From SHVZ01 sp044223515 (lineage in GTDB: Bacteria > Pseudomonadota > Alphaproteobacteria > SHVZ01), in assembly GCA_044223515.1 (NCBI GenBank), contig JBGALV010000048.1, positions 1 through 36,399 of the forward strand: a stretch of 36,399 bases of DNA. The letters are read 5' to 3'. The first letter of the stretch is position 1. Every line of letters begins with the position of its first letter. Under the pieces are notes generated by a model. That model saw only the letters and a program-made list of their open reading frames with translations, did not search any database and was not told where the DNA came from. Shown here piece by piece: positions 24,819 to 32,929 of this stretch. Both the position numbers and the translations under genes were made by a program.

Positions 24819-25985
24819 ATGAGGCTCTCGACCGACCGTATCCTGACCACCCATGTCGGCAGCCTGCCGCGCTCGCAGGCGGTCTGCGATCTCGTCTTCG
24901 GTAAGGAGGCCGGCACGCGCGAGGAGGACGCCGCCTACAAGAGGACGATCGCCGATGCGGTCGCGGATGTGATCGGGCGCCAGGCCGAGGCGCGCGTCGA
25001 CGTCGTCAGCGACGGCGAGATGAGCAAGATCAGCTATGCGACCTACATCAAGGACCGTCTGACGGGATTCGAGGGGGGCCACCCCCCGCGCCGGGTGCCG
25101 GCCGACCTCGAGACCTTCCCCGGCTATGCGGCGCGCGTGGCGAAGGGCGGGGGACCGAGCTACCGCCGGCCGCGCTGCGTCGGGCCGATCAGGGTCAAGG
25201 ATCTCGGTCCCGTGCGCGAGGACATCGCCAACTTCAAGAAGGCGCTCTCGGGCGCCAAGGTGGTCGAGGGCTTCATGAACGCGGCCTCGCCCGGCGTGAT
25301 CGCGATGTTCCAGCCGAACGATCACTATCCGAACGACGACGCCTACCTGGCGGCGTTGGCGGATGCGATGCAGGTCGAATACGAGGAGATCCACAAGGCG
25401 GGCCTCGTGCTGCAGATCGACTCGCCGGATCTCGCCGTCGGCCGCCACATGATGTTCAAGGACGAAAGCGAGACGGTCTTCCTCAAGCGCGCCGAGGCGC
25501 ATGTCGAGGCGCTCAACCACGCGCTCCGTAACGTGCCTGCCACATCGGTGCGCCTGCATGTCTGCTGGGGAAACTACGAGGGACCGCATCACTGCGACAT
25601 CGACCTCGAGCGCATTCTGCCGACGGTGCTGAAGGCGAGGGCGCAAGCGATCTCGTTCGAGGCCGCCAATCCGCGTCATGCGCACGAGTGGGCGGTGTTC
25701 AAGGAGCACCGGCTGCCGGACGACAAGGTGCTGATGCCAGGCCTGCTCGACTCCTGCACCAACTACATCGAGCACCCGAAGCTCGTGGCCGAGCGGATCT
25801 GCCGCTTTGCCGAGGTGGTGGGGCGCGAGCGCGTGCTCGCTGGAACCGACTGCGGCTTCTCGACCTTCGCCGGCGTCGGCCGCGTCGATCCCGACGTCGT
25901 CTATGCCAAGCTCAAGTCGCTGGCGGAAGGGGCGGTGATCGCCTCGGACCGGGCCGTCTCCCTCGTCGGTCGCGGTCAGCGATAG
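24819..25985 (+). CDS. MetE C-terminal-domain-like protein (cobalamin-independent methionine synthase/CoM transferase superfamily)
   Basis: This 388-aa single-domain protein belongs to the zinc-dependent thiol-alkylating MetE-C superfamily. The family N-terminus is ILTTHVGSLPR; VSDGEMSK follows. Probable zinc ligands are His247 and Cys249 (RLHVCWGN), Glu281 (ISFEAAN) and Cys345 (AGTDCGFSTF). It lacks the MetE N-terminal half, so it is a stand-alone form; relatives include 5-methyltetrahydropteroyltriglutamate-homocysteine methyltransferase-like and epoxyalkane:CoM transferases. Its start is one nt after the amidase stop, which suggests a demethylation or thiol-transfer step in that pathway rather than methionine synthesis. 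The 3' end overlaps the convergent DUF1236 gene by 10 bp. Confidence 0.85.
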   Translation: MRLSTDRILTTHVGSLPRSQAVCDLVFGKEAGTREEDAAYKRTIADAVADVIGRQAEARVDVVSDGEMSKISYATYIKDRLTGFEGGHPPRRVPADLETFPGYAARVAKGGGPSYRRPRCVGPIRVKDLGPVREDIANFKKALSGAKVVEGFMNAASPGVIAMFQPNDHYPNDDAYLAALADAMQVEYEEIHKAGLVLQIDSPDLAVGRHMMFKDESETVFLKRAEAHVEALNHALRNVPATSVRLHVCWGNYEGPHHCDIDLERILPTVLKARAQAISFEAANPRHAHEWAVFKEHRLPDDKVLMPGLLDSCTNYIEHPKLVAERICRFAEVVGRERVLAGTDCGFSTFAGVGRVDPDVVYAKLKSLAEGAVIASDRAVSLVGRGQR

Positions 25986-26680
25986 ATGTACATGATCTTG
26001 TTCGTGCCCGGCTCGACCAGAACCGTGCGCCCGTTCACGTAGGCGTACTTGTTCGGGTAGTTCGGGATCTCGTAGACCTTGACGTTGGTCGGCAGCGCCG
26101 AGCCGACGACCACTTCGCCCTCGAGATAGACCGGATCGACCTTGTTGGAGGTGACGTAGGTCTTCACCTCGCCCGGCGGATCGACGACCGCGCCGGCGGT
26201 CAGGCCGGCGATGCCGCCGATCACCGCGCCGATCGGACCGCCGAGCAGCGCGCCGGCGATCACGCCGGTGCCCGCACCCGCGGCCGCGCCGGTGCTGCCG
26301 GTGCTGGTCGTCGTGGTGGTGGAGGTGGTCGACGCCACGGGCGCAGCGGCCCGCTGTTCCTGGTAAGTGACGACCGGCACCTGCAGCGCCTGGCGCTGCT
26401 GCGTCACGACCACGGTCTGGCCGCCCTGCTGGGCGGTGACGTTGGCGCCCCAGACCCAGCCGCGATGACCGTTGGCGGTGACCTGGCACCAGGCGCCGGT
26501 CTCGGTGCAGCCCTCGACCTCGACGATCGCGTTGCGGTCGACGGTTCCGATGATGTTGTGCATCGGGCCGGGGCCGGAGCGCAGCGGCAGGTCGGCGTTC
26601 GCGGTGCCGCTGATGGCGAAAGCGGGCGACGCCATCGCGATCGTCGTGGCGGCTGCCAGGACCGAAGTTCTCAGTTTCAT
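25976..26680 (-). CDS. Secreted SH3 / DUF1236 protein with central glycine zipper
   Basis: This 234-aa protein begins with a signal peptide (MKLRTSVLAAATTIAMASPA, likely cut after AFA). Next is a bacterial SH3 domain (about 25-83: LPLRSGPGPMHNIIGTV and WCQVTANGHRGWVWG), a Gln- then Ser/Thr-rich linker (85-130), a Gly/Ala glycine-zipper stretch (131-166) and a C-terminal DUF1236-like region (about 173-234: PVYLEGEVVVGSALPTNV and VNGRTVLVEPGTNKI). GAGGA lies seven bases before the ATG at 26680. Such proteins are common in alphaproteobacterial envelopes; the function is unknown. It has no operon partner here and looks like an island within catabolic genes. Confidence 0.85.
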   Translation of the reverse strand: MKLRTSVLAAATTIAMASPAFAISGTANADLPLRSGPGPMHNIIGTVDRNAIVEVEGCTETGAWCQVTANGHRGWVWGANVTAQQGGQTVVVTQQRQALQVPVVTYQEQRAAAPVASTTSTTTTTSTGSTGAAAGAGTGVIAGALLGGPIGAVIGGIAGLTAGAVVDPPGEVKTYVTSNKVDPVYLEGEVVVGSALPTNVKVYEIPNYPNKYAYVNGRTVLVEPGTNKIMYIYR

Positions 26681-26819
26681 GGTGTTCCTCGTCGGTTGGG
26701 ATCCCTCGCCCCAACGAACCACCGACTCAGGCAACCAGTTCCTGGAAAATCATTCCGAAGTCTCGGCGCGGCAGGCCGGATCGAAGCAGCCGATTACCGC
26801 GCGGTATGGCACTACGCGA

Positions 26820-27731
26820 TCATTCGGTGAAGGCGAGGGCAGGTCGCGTGAAGAACGCGTGCAGGATCTGGTACGAGGCGAGGAAATTCTTCTGGCGGAA
26901 TGAGCCGTGCGAGACCGCCGGCATCGCCGTGAAGGCCTTGTCGGGATTGGGCAGCCTCTTGAAGAAGGCCATCAGGTCGTCGATGCCGGCGATGCCGTCG
27001 TACTGGCCCCGCATGATCAAGGTCGGCACGTGGATCTTTTCCGGGTCGATGATCGGCAGGTTCGCGCACATGTCGATATAGGTACCGTTGGGCGAGGAGT
27101 CGTCGAGCGCCAGGACCTGGTTGACCAGCGGATCGATGAAACGCTCCTCGATCGTGCTGGCATGGTCGCGCGTGAACATCGCCATCATGAAGGGGCGGTC
27201 GATCCCGCGCCGCGTCGTCGCACGCCACTCATTCAGCTTCTTCCGGCGCTGCTCGAGCGTCGGGCTGCCATCGCCGGTCCAGACCAGCGCCTCCAGTGCC
27301 AGGCGCGCGATGCGCTCCGGGTGCTGCTGGGCGAAGAGGCCTGCGCGCAGCGACCCCGAGGAGATGCCGTAGACCATCAACGGCCCTGACCCGCGGGCCA
27401 TGATGTAGTCGGACGCAGCGGCCGCGTCTTCGGCACCCTCGGCGATCGTCGCCAGCATCTCCGGACCCTTGTACGAGCGGCCGTATCCCCGGCAGTCGAA
27501 GGTCCAGGCATCGAAGCCGCGGGTCGCGAACCAGTCCATCACGGAGGCTTCGGGCATGCCGTCGACCTGCAGGTCGAAGGTGGGCTGGGTCGGCATCGAC
27601 GAACCATGGATGAAGAGAACCGTTCCCTTGCGTGGCCCTTGCGCGGCCTTCGACCACAGGAACAGGCTCTTGCCGCCGGAAGTGGTCCAGTGCTCCTGGC
27701 CCTTGATGCGCGTCGTCGTGCGGATGTCCAT
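26820..27731 (-). CDS. Alpha/beta hydrolase
   Basis: This 303-aa protein has the alpha/beta-hydrolase fold: oxyanion-loop LFIHGSSM (39-46), nucleophile elbow YGISSGS with Ser124, acid Asp245 in RGQYDGIAG, and base His275 in VSHGSF. FDCRGYGRSY is the usual loop after strand 4. No signal peptide is seen, so it is cytoplasmic. It starts 12 nt after the TctA-type permease stop and is the last gene of the leftward operon, so it probably hydrolyses an ester, lactone or thioester from the imported acid. The substrate cannot be told. 139 bp without a supported gene follow before the SH3 gene. Confidence 0.87.
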   Translation of the reverse strand: MDIRTTTRIKGQEHWTTSGGKSLFLWSKAAQGPRKGTVLFIHGSSMPTQPTFDLQVDGMPEASVMDWFATRGFDAWTFDCRGYGRSYKGPEMLATIAEGAEDAAAASDYIMARGSGPLMVYGISSGSLRAGLFAQQHPERIARLALEALVWTGDGSPTLEQRRKKLNEWRATTRRGIDRPFMMAMFTRDHASTIEERFIDPLVNQVLALDDSSPNGTYIDMCANLPIIDPEKIHVPTLIMRGQYDGIAGIDDLMAFFKRLPNPDKAFTAMPAVSHGSFRQKNFLASYQILHAFFTRPALAFTE

Positions 27732-27743
27732 AGATGCTTCCGG

Positions 27744-29792
27744 CTAGAAGAGGTGGGTGAGGTTGCGAAGTTCGGGCGACAGCACGCCGAGCAGCGCCGG
27801 CGGCCAGGGCAGGTGCAGCAGCTTGTGGAAAAGAAGGTAGGTGGTGGCGAACAGCCCGGCACCGACCGCCAGCGACGGTCCCCAGCGCTCGCCCGAGCCG
27901 AACCGCATGTACCCCACCATGAACAGGAACATCGCCGGCAGCAGGCCGACGAGCAGGCCTGAGACCAGCAGGAACAGGAGCCAGCCGAAGGCCTCGGCCG
28001 CGCGCCGCGTGATCGTGCGGTCGTCCAGGCCCTCGAAGCTGCTTTCGATGTCCATGATCCGGGCGGCTTCCGGCTGGATGGCGCCGCTCGGCACCGGCCG
28101 CCCCACCATCGTTGCCCCGAGTTGCAGGGCCGCGCAGATGAAGCCGAAGATCGCGATGATCTGGGGCACGATGCGGGCCCCGAACTCCCAGCCGTACGAT
28201 GTCGCCAGCACGTAGCCGAAGAAGAGCACGAAGAAGGCGGCGAACCAGGTTCCCGGCTGGCGCAGGCTCTCGGGCTTGTAGGCGAGGCCGGCGAGGTCGA
28301 TGCGCCGTTTCTCCTTGCGCGCTTTGAGGAAGGGTCGGATCAGGCCGAACAGGGTCAGCGCCAGGATCGCCATGACGATCGGCCGGGTCAGGAAGTCCAC
28401 GCCGAACGCCTGGACCGAGATGAACATGTAGCGCTCGACGATCTCGCCGAGCACGACGCCGAGGATCAGCGGCGGGCGGGGCCATCCGTGGCGCTTCATG
28501 ATCCAGCCGAGCGCGCCCGAGATCAGCAGCGCGTAGAGGTCGCCCCAATCGTTGGAGCCCTGGAAGGCGCCGACATAGATGATCGCCAGCACGCAGGGCA
28601 CCAGGATGCTGGGCCTGACCAGCACGATGCGGGCGAGCTGGTTGGCGAACAGGAAGCAGATGCCGGCGCCGAGCACGTTGGCGAGCGCGACGCTCCACAC
28701 CATCGCGTAGGTGAGGTCGAGGCGCTTGGTCAGCATGTCGGGGCCGGGGACGATGCCCTGCAGCAGGAACATGCCGAGCAGCACCGCCATGCCGGCCGAT
28801 CCCGGCACGCCGAAGGCGACGGTCGGCATCAGGGTACCGCCTTCGCGCGCGTTGTTGGAGGCTTCCGACGCGATGACGCCGCGGATGTCGCCTTTCCCGA
28901 AGGTCTCGGAGGCACCTTTCTCGGTTCGGGCCGCATGGCCGTAAGCGACCCAGTCGATCACCGAGGTGCCGATGCCGGGCACGGTCGAGAGCAGCGTGCC
29001 GATCGCCGAGCAGCGAAGCAGCAGGAACTTGTTGCGGAAGACATCGCGTACGCCCTGCCATTGACCGGAGGCCGTCGCCTTCATCATCTCGCTCTGCACC
29101 ATCGGCGTGCGCGCGATCGCCATGTCGACCAACTCGGGGATGGCGAAGAATCCGAGCGCCAGCGGCACCAGAGGCAGGCCGTTCCAGAGATAGACCGTAT
29201 CGAACGTCCAGCGCATCGTGCCCGAGTAGTCGTCCTCGCCGACCAGCGCCAGGATCACGCCGAAGGAGGCGACGGCGAGGCCCTTGAACAGCGCGCCTCC
29301 GCTCAAGGCGGCGGCGAGCGAAAGCCCGAAAAGGCAGAAGGCGAGAAGCTCGGGCGAGCCGAACATCAGCACCACGGGACGCAGGATCGGCACGCTGATG
29401 CCGAGCAGGAAGGCGCCGAACAGGCCGCCCAGCATGGAGGCCATGAACGAGGCGCCGAGCGCGCGGCCGGCCTGGCCCTGCTTCGCCAGCGGATAGCCGT
29501 CGAGGACGGTCGCGGCACATCCCGCCGATCCGGGCACGCCGAACAGCACGGCGGGAATGGTGTCGCCGGTGTTGTTGACCGAGGCGAGGCCCAGCATCAT
29601 CGCCAGCGCCGTGTAGGGATCCATGCTGTAGGTGAAGGGCAGCAGCATGGTCAGGCCGACCAGGCCGCCGATGCCGGGGACCAGGCCGAGGATCAGGCCG
29701 CAGATAACGCCGAAGAAAAGGAACGCCAGCCGCACCGGATCGACCAGGATGACGAGGGCGTGGATGGCAGCGCCGAGCAGATCCTGCTCCAC
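27744..29792 (-). CDS. Tripartite tricarboxylate transporter permease, TctA fused to a TctB-like domain
   Basis: This 682-aa membrane protein is about 180 aa longer than ordinary TctA. Residues 1 to about 500 are TctA: GLILGLVPGIGGLVGLTMLLPFTYSM-like opening, TGDTIPAVLFGVPGSAG, and the repeated SNNAREGGTLMPTVAFGVPG. After a charged linker, residues about 515-682 hold four more hydrophobic helices (starting WFAAFFVLFFGYVLATSYGW), the layout of the small TctB subunit. No separate TctB gene exists nearby, which supports a fusion. The transporter imports carboxylates by ion coupling, together with the TctC protein encoded 79 nt upstream. Confidence 0.88.
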   Translation of the reverse strand: MEQDLLGAAIHALVILVDPVRLAFLFFGVICGLILGLVPGIGGLVGLTMLLPFTYSMDPYTALAMMLGLASVNNTGDTIPAVLFGVPGSAGCAATVLDGYPLAKQGQAGRALGASFMASMLGGLFGAFLLGISVPILRPVVLMFGSPELLAFCLFGLSLAAALSGGALFKGLAVASFGVILALVGEDDYSGTMRWTFDTVYLWNGLPLVPLALGFFAIPELVDMAIARTPMVQSEMMKATASGQWQGVRDVFRNKFLLLRCSAIGTLLSTVPGIGTSVIDWVAYGHAARTEKGASETFGKGDIRGVIASEASNNAREGGTLMPTVAFGVPGSAGMAVLLGMFLLQGIVPGPDMLTKRLDLTYAMVWSVALANVLGAGICFLFANQLARIVLVRPSILVPCVLAIIYVGAFQGSNDWGDLYALLISGALGWIMKRHGWPRPPLILGVVLGEIVERYMFISVQAFGVDFLTRPIVMAILALTLFGLIRPFLKARKEKRRIDLAGLAYKPESLRQPGTWFAAFFVLFFGYVLATSYGWEFGARIVPQIIAIFGFICAALQLGATMVGRPVPSGAIQPEAARIMDIESSFEGLDDRTITRRAAEAFGWLLFLLVSGLLVGLLPAMFLFMVGYMRFGSGERWGPSLAVGAGLFATTYLLFHKLLHLPWPPALLGVLSPELRNLTHLF

Positions 29793-29836
29793 CGGGACGG
29801 TCTCCTTGCGATCTAGGACGGAACGGCGAGGAAGGA

Positions 29837-29864
29837 GCCGCTCCCGGACAAGGCCGGGAGCGGC
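29837..29864 (-). terminator. Stable hairpin between tctC-type and tctA-type genes
   Basis: A perfect 11-bp stem GCCGCTCCCGG (29837-29847) with its complement (29854-29864) and a 6-nt loop sits seven bases past the binding-protein stop. In the leftward transcript it is followed by TCCTTCCTC, not a clean U-tract. It is therefore more likely a partial terminator or mRNA-stabilising element giving more binding protein than permease. The type label is a compromise. Confidence 0.5.
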
Positions 29865-29871
29865 GCAACGA

Positions 29872-30888
29872 CTAGCGGGCCTTGGTCAGGATCTGCTCGG
29901 ACATCGCGATGATCTCGGGCGGCGTCTTGGCCAGCTCCTCGATCATCTTCGCGTAGCCCTTCCAGTCCTTGTGGTTCAGCGGGAACCCGTGCTTCTGCAG
30001 GTCGGCGACGAAGGGCCCCTCCTTGATCATGTCGTCGAAGGCCTTTCGAAGCGCGGCGACACGGTCCGCCGGCACGCCCGGGGGCGCCGTCAGGCCGCGG
30101 GCGATCGAGTTGTTGCCGGCGAGGAAGATGAAGATCTTCTTCTGCTCGTCGGTCTTGGCGAGGTCGACCAGCGTCGGCACGTTGGGGATGTCGGGATCGC
30201 GCTCGGTGCCGATCTGGAGGACGACCTTGGCGCCTTCGCCGCGCCCCCATTGCGGGTGCCGCTCCTTGATCGAGAGCCAGGACGACAGCTTGCCGTGCAA
30301 CTCGCCGCGCTCCATCGCGAGGTCGGTCTCCGCACCGCCGTCATAGCCCAGGATCACCTTGATCTTGGTGCCGGCGAAGTGGTTCAACATCGCCACGGTC
30401 TGGAAGCCGTAGTCCGAGCGCTCGCGCGTGCCGGCGAGGACCACCTTGGTCTTCATCTCCTCGATCGTCTTCGCCGGCGCGCGGTCGTCGACGACGAAGG
30501 CGCCGTTGAGACCGGCGATCAGGCCGATCGGATGGAACTTGAGCACGTCGAACTGCACGCCCTTGGCCTTCGAGGCCTGGAGGTCGGGCATGCTCTGGCT
30601 CAGCAAGTTGATCACCGAGCCGTCCTGGGCGGCGACGTTCGCCATGTAGTTCGTCGCTTTGACGCCGCCCGGCATGATCTGGAGCACCATGTTGGGCTTG
30701 CCCGGGATGTGCTTCGGCATGTGCAGGGCGAGCAGCTGCGCTGCGAGCCCGTAGGTGCCGCCGGCGCTGGAAGGCACGTTGATCGTGATCGTGCTGCCCT
30801 TGTAGAACTTCTCGACGGCGTCCTGGGCGGAGACCGGCCATGCTGCCAGCGCGGCCAGGGCCAGAACGGCAAGTCCTAGTCTCTTCAT
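29872..30888 (-). CDS. Tripartite tricarboxylate transporter substrate-binding protein (TctC/Bug family)
   Basis: This 338-aa periplasmic protein has a signal peptide (MKRLGLAVLALAALAAWPVS, likely cut after SAQ). Bug-type features are FYKGSTITINVPSSAGGTYGLAAQLLA (ligand loop), PGKPNMVLQIMPGG, and the later GYDGGAETDLAMERGELHG. Bug proteins bind carboxylates such as citrate, glutamate and aromatic acids. Its ligand loop has SSAGGTYG in place of the usual PGG motif, so specificity may be unusual. GGGAG before the ATG at 30888 fixes the start rather than the upstream in-frame GTG. It follows the LeuD-like gene by 13 nt and feeds the TctA-B permease next door. Confidence 0.88.
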   Translation of the reverse strand: MKRLGLAVLALAALAAWPVSAQDAVEKFYKGSTITINVPSSAGGTYGLAAQLLALHMPKHIPGKPNMVLQIMPGGVKATNYMANVAAQDGSVINLLSQSMPDLQASKAKGVQFDVLKFHPIGLIAGLNGAFVVDDRAPAKTIEEMKTKVVLAGTRERSDYGFQTVAMLNHFAGTKIKVILGYDGGAETDLAMERGELHGKLSSWLSIKERHPQWGRGEGAKVVLQIGTERDPDIPNVPTLVDLAKTDEQKKIFIFLAGNNSIARGLTAPPGVPADRVAALRKAFDDMIKEGPFVADLQKHGFPLNHKDWKGYAKMIEELAKTPPEIIAMSEQILTKAR

Positions 30889-30901
30889 TCCCGAGTCTCC
30901 C

Positions 30902-31450
30902 TTAAGCACGTGCCGCGACGCTCTCGCGCGGCTTGTTGGCGTCCCACCACTGACGAAGGAATCCCGAGGTGCCGCCGAGCGCGACCAGCTCCCGCAGAGC
31001 CTCCGGGATCGGCTCGAAGGTCCGCTCGGTCTTGCGCGTGCGGTTGGCGAAGGCGCCGGTCGAGAAGTCGCATTCGATCTCGTCGCCGTCCTCGACCAAG
31101 TCGAGGATGCCGGGGCACTTGTCCAGCACGCGCAGGCCGACGCCGAGCGCGGCGCGGTATGCCAGGAACGGCATCGTCTCCGTCATGAGGCCGAGGCCGA
31201 GCGCCTGCATCGCGATGTAGCCGTTCATCTTCGGGCCCATGCCGAAGTTGCGGCCGGTGACGATGATGTCGCCGGGCCTGCACTTTTCGGGGAAGCCGGG
31301 CCTGAGCTCAGAGAACAGGTGCGGCACCAGGTCCTTCGGGTCCATGTAGCGCCCGGCGACCAGGTGTTTCGGGATCACCGGACCGGGATGGGGGATGTCG
31401 TGGCCGAACTTGTGGCAGCGGCCGGCGAGCTTCCAGGGAAACGCGCTCAT
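30902..31450 (-). CDS. LeuD-like (3-isopropylmalate dehydratase small-subunit-like) protein with degenerate active-site loops
   Basis: This 182-aa protein aligns with the LeuD/aconitase swivel domain: N-terminal GRCHKFGHDI, then VTGRNFG, then TETMPFLAYRAAL. The two loops that define active LeuD are changed. The IDTDxIIP-type loop reads IPHPGPVIP (19-27). After GRNFG (66-70) the sequence is MGPKMNGY (71-78) where family members have CGSSREHA. The Ser and Arg that engage substrate carboxylates in aconitases are therefore absent. The start overlaps the large-subunit stop as ATGA, so the pair are probably partners. It may form an enzyme of different specificity or a non-catalytic complex. Confidence 0.75.
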   Translation of the reverse strand: MSAFPWKLAGRCHKFGHDIPHPGPVIPKHLVAGRYMDPKDLVPHLFSELRPGFPEKCRPGDIIVTGRNFGMGPKMNGYIAMQALGLGLMTETMPFLAYRAALGVGLRVLDKCPGILDLVEDGDEIECDFSTGAFANRTRKTERTFEPIPEALRELVALGGTSGFLRQWWDANKPRESVAARA

Positions 31451-32736
31451 GCCGCTTCTCCCTTGCTGCCGAAGGCCTGGAAATCGCGAGGGTCGGTGAC
31501 GACGCCGGTCACCGCCGACGCGGCGACGGTCGCGGGGCTCGCCAGGAAGAGCTCGGCATCCTTGGCGCCGAAGCGGCCGACGACGTTGTCGGCCGCGGTC
31601 GAGATCGAGACCTCGCCCGAATGCACGGGTCCCATCTTGCCGCTGGAGCAGATGCCGCAGCCGGCCGGCATCACCATAGCGCCGGCCTCGACGAACACCT
31701 GCATGAGGCCGTCGGTCTGCATGCGCCTGGTGTTGAGCTCCGATCCCGGCACGACGAAGAGGCGGACGCCCGGACCTATCCGGCGGCCGCGCAGGATCTT
31801 GGCGGCGGCAACCAGGTCCTCGTACATGCCAGATGCGCAGGAGCCGATGAAGGCGTGGTTGATCGGCGTGCCCGCCTTGGCCGCGATGTCGACGCCGTTC
31901 TCGACACCGCCGGTCAGCACGACCTGCGGCTCGATCTCGGAGAGGTCGAGCGTGAGGTCCATCTCGTAACCGGCATCGGCATCGCTGAAGACCGGTTCGA
32001 AAGGCCGCTTGGCACGCGCCTTGGCATCGGCGATGACCTGCGCCGACGGCGGGATGAAGACGCCGATCGCCCGCATCTCGGTCGGCGAGCTGCAGAGCGC
32101 GATCCGCTCGCCGAGATCGAACTGGTCGAGATCGCCCGCGAGCTCGAGCACGCGATAGTCCAGGTCGACGCCGCGCTTCGCGAGATCCTGGACGATGCGG
32201 AAGCCGACGTCGCGGCCGAACACGCCCGGCTTCACCCTGCCCTTGAGTGTGAGCCGGATCGTCGGCGGAACCTTGGTCCAGAGCGTTCCGGTCGCGAGCA
32301 CGGTCGCGATCTCGGTGCCGACACGGAATCCCACCGCGCCGATGCCGCCGGCATTGGTGCAGTGGCGATCATTGTCGAAATAGAAGGTGCCGGGGTTCAC
32401 CACGCCCGACTGGATCGGGAATATGTGGCCGTGGCCGCCCTGGCCGACGTCGAAGAAGTGCTTGATACCCCACTCCTTGACGATCTTCCGGATCTTCGTG
32501 CCGCGCTCGACGGCGCGGGGGCTGGTGTAGACCACGTCGTGATCGGTCACGAAGTAGATGCGGTTGGTGTCGAACACCCGGTCGATGCCGACCGCGTCGA
32601 GCTCGTCCTTGGACGAAACCACCAGGCCGTCATGGACGATGACGAGATCAGGCTGCGGAAACACGATGTCGCCGGGGCGGACCTGCTCGCGCCGGCTGGC
32701 GCGGGCGAGGATTTTTTCCGTCGCCGTCATACCCAT
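31447..32736 (-). CDS. LeuC-like (3-isopropylmalate dehydratase large-subunit-like) protein
   Basis: This 429-aa protein has the three-domain aconitase/LeuC core. The 4Fe-4S cysteines are retained at Cys300 (FIGSCASG) and Cys360/Cys363 (PAGCGICSSG). Other landmarks are diverged: the DSHTxTHGAFGALAF-type motif reads NDRHCTNAGGIGAVGF (122-137), and the C-terminal SNRNFEGR-type loop reads AADNVVGRFG. It probably binds a cluster and could dehydrate or isomerise a hydroxy acid, but not necessarily isopropylmalate. GGAG nine bases upstream supports the ATG at 32736. It heads the operon LeuC-like, LeuD-like, TctC, TctA-B and hydrolase, which suggests use of an imported tricarboxylate-like acid rather than leucine synthesis. 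Confidence 0.78.
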   Translation of the reverse strand: MGMTATEKILARASRREQVRPGDIVFPQPDLVIVHDGLVVSSKDELDAVGIDRVFDTNRIYFVTDHDVVYTSPRAVERGTKIRKIVKEWGIKHFFDVGQGGHGHIFPIQSGVVNPGTFYFDNDRHCTNAGGIGAVGFRVGTEIATVLATGTLWTKVPPTIRLTLKGRVKPGVFGRDVGFRIVQDLAKRGVDLDYRVLELAGDLDQFDLGERIALCSSPTEMRAIGVFIPPSAQVIADAKARAKRPFEPVFSDADAGYEMDLTLDLSEIEPQVVLTGGVENGVDIAAKAGTPINHAFIGSCASGMYEDLVAAAKILRGRRIGPGVRLFVVPGSELNTRRMQTDGLMQVFVEAGAMVMPAGCGICSSGKMGPVHSGEVSISTAADNVVGRFGAKDAELFLASPATVAASAVTGVVTDPRDFQAFGSKGEAA

Positions 32737-32790
32737 GTCGAGGAACTCCGCCGCGCACGACGCCGGCTTTAGCGAGGACTAATCAAGCAA

Positions 32791-32819
32791 AGCCTAGTTG
32801 TGACGTCTCACCCCGTCAA
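32791..32819 (-). promoter_or_regulatory. Candidate promoter of the LeuC-like/TctC operon
   Basis: On the - strand TTGACG (32819-32814) is followed after exactly 17 bp by TAGGCT (32796-32791), which keeps the T1, A2 and T6 of a -10 box. It would give a leader of roughly 48 nt before the ATG at 32736. A visual match only, in the 193-bp divergent gap shared with the DUF1028 gene. Confidence 0.35.
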
Positions 32820-32929
32820 CGCGCGGAGGCGACTGCCTAAACGGGAAATTCACGGGATTTGCCGCGATTCTCCTGCACGCCGGAGGCGAGTATCCTCACC
32901 CTCGTCACTTGCGCCTGGAGAATGCCCCG

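Noticed and set aside
26795..26806. Perfect 12-bp palindrome TACCGCGCGGTA in the gap after the alpha/beta hydrolase
   Set aside because: It has no loop or T-tract and is GC-rich, so chance or a minor site is as likely as function.
31447..32736. Calling the LeuC/LeuD-like pair leucine biosynthesis genes
   Set aside because: Small-subunit motifs are lost and the operon contains a carboxylate importer and hydrolase rather than leuA or leuB.
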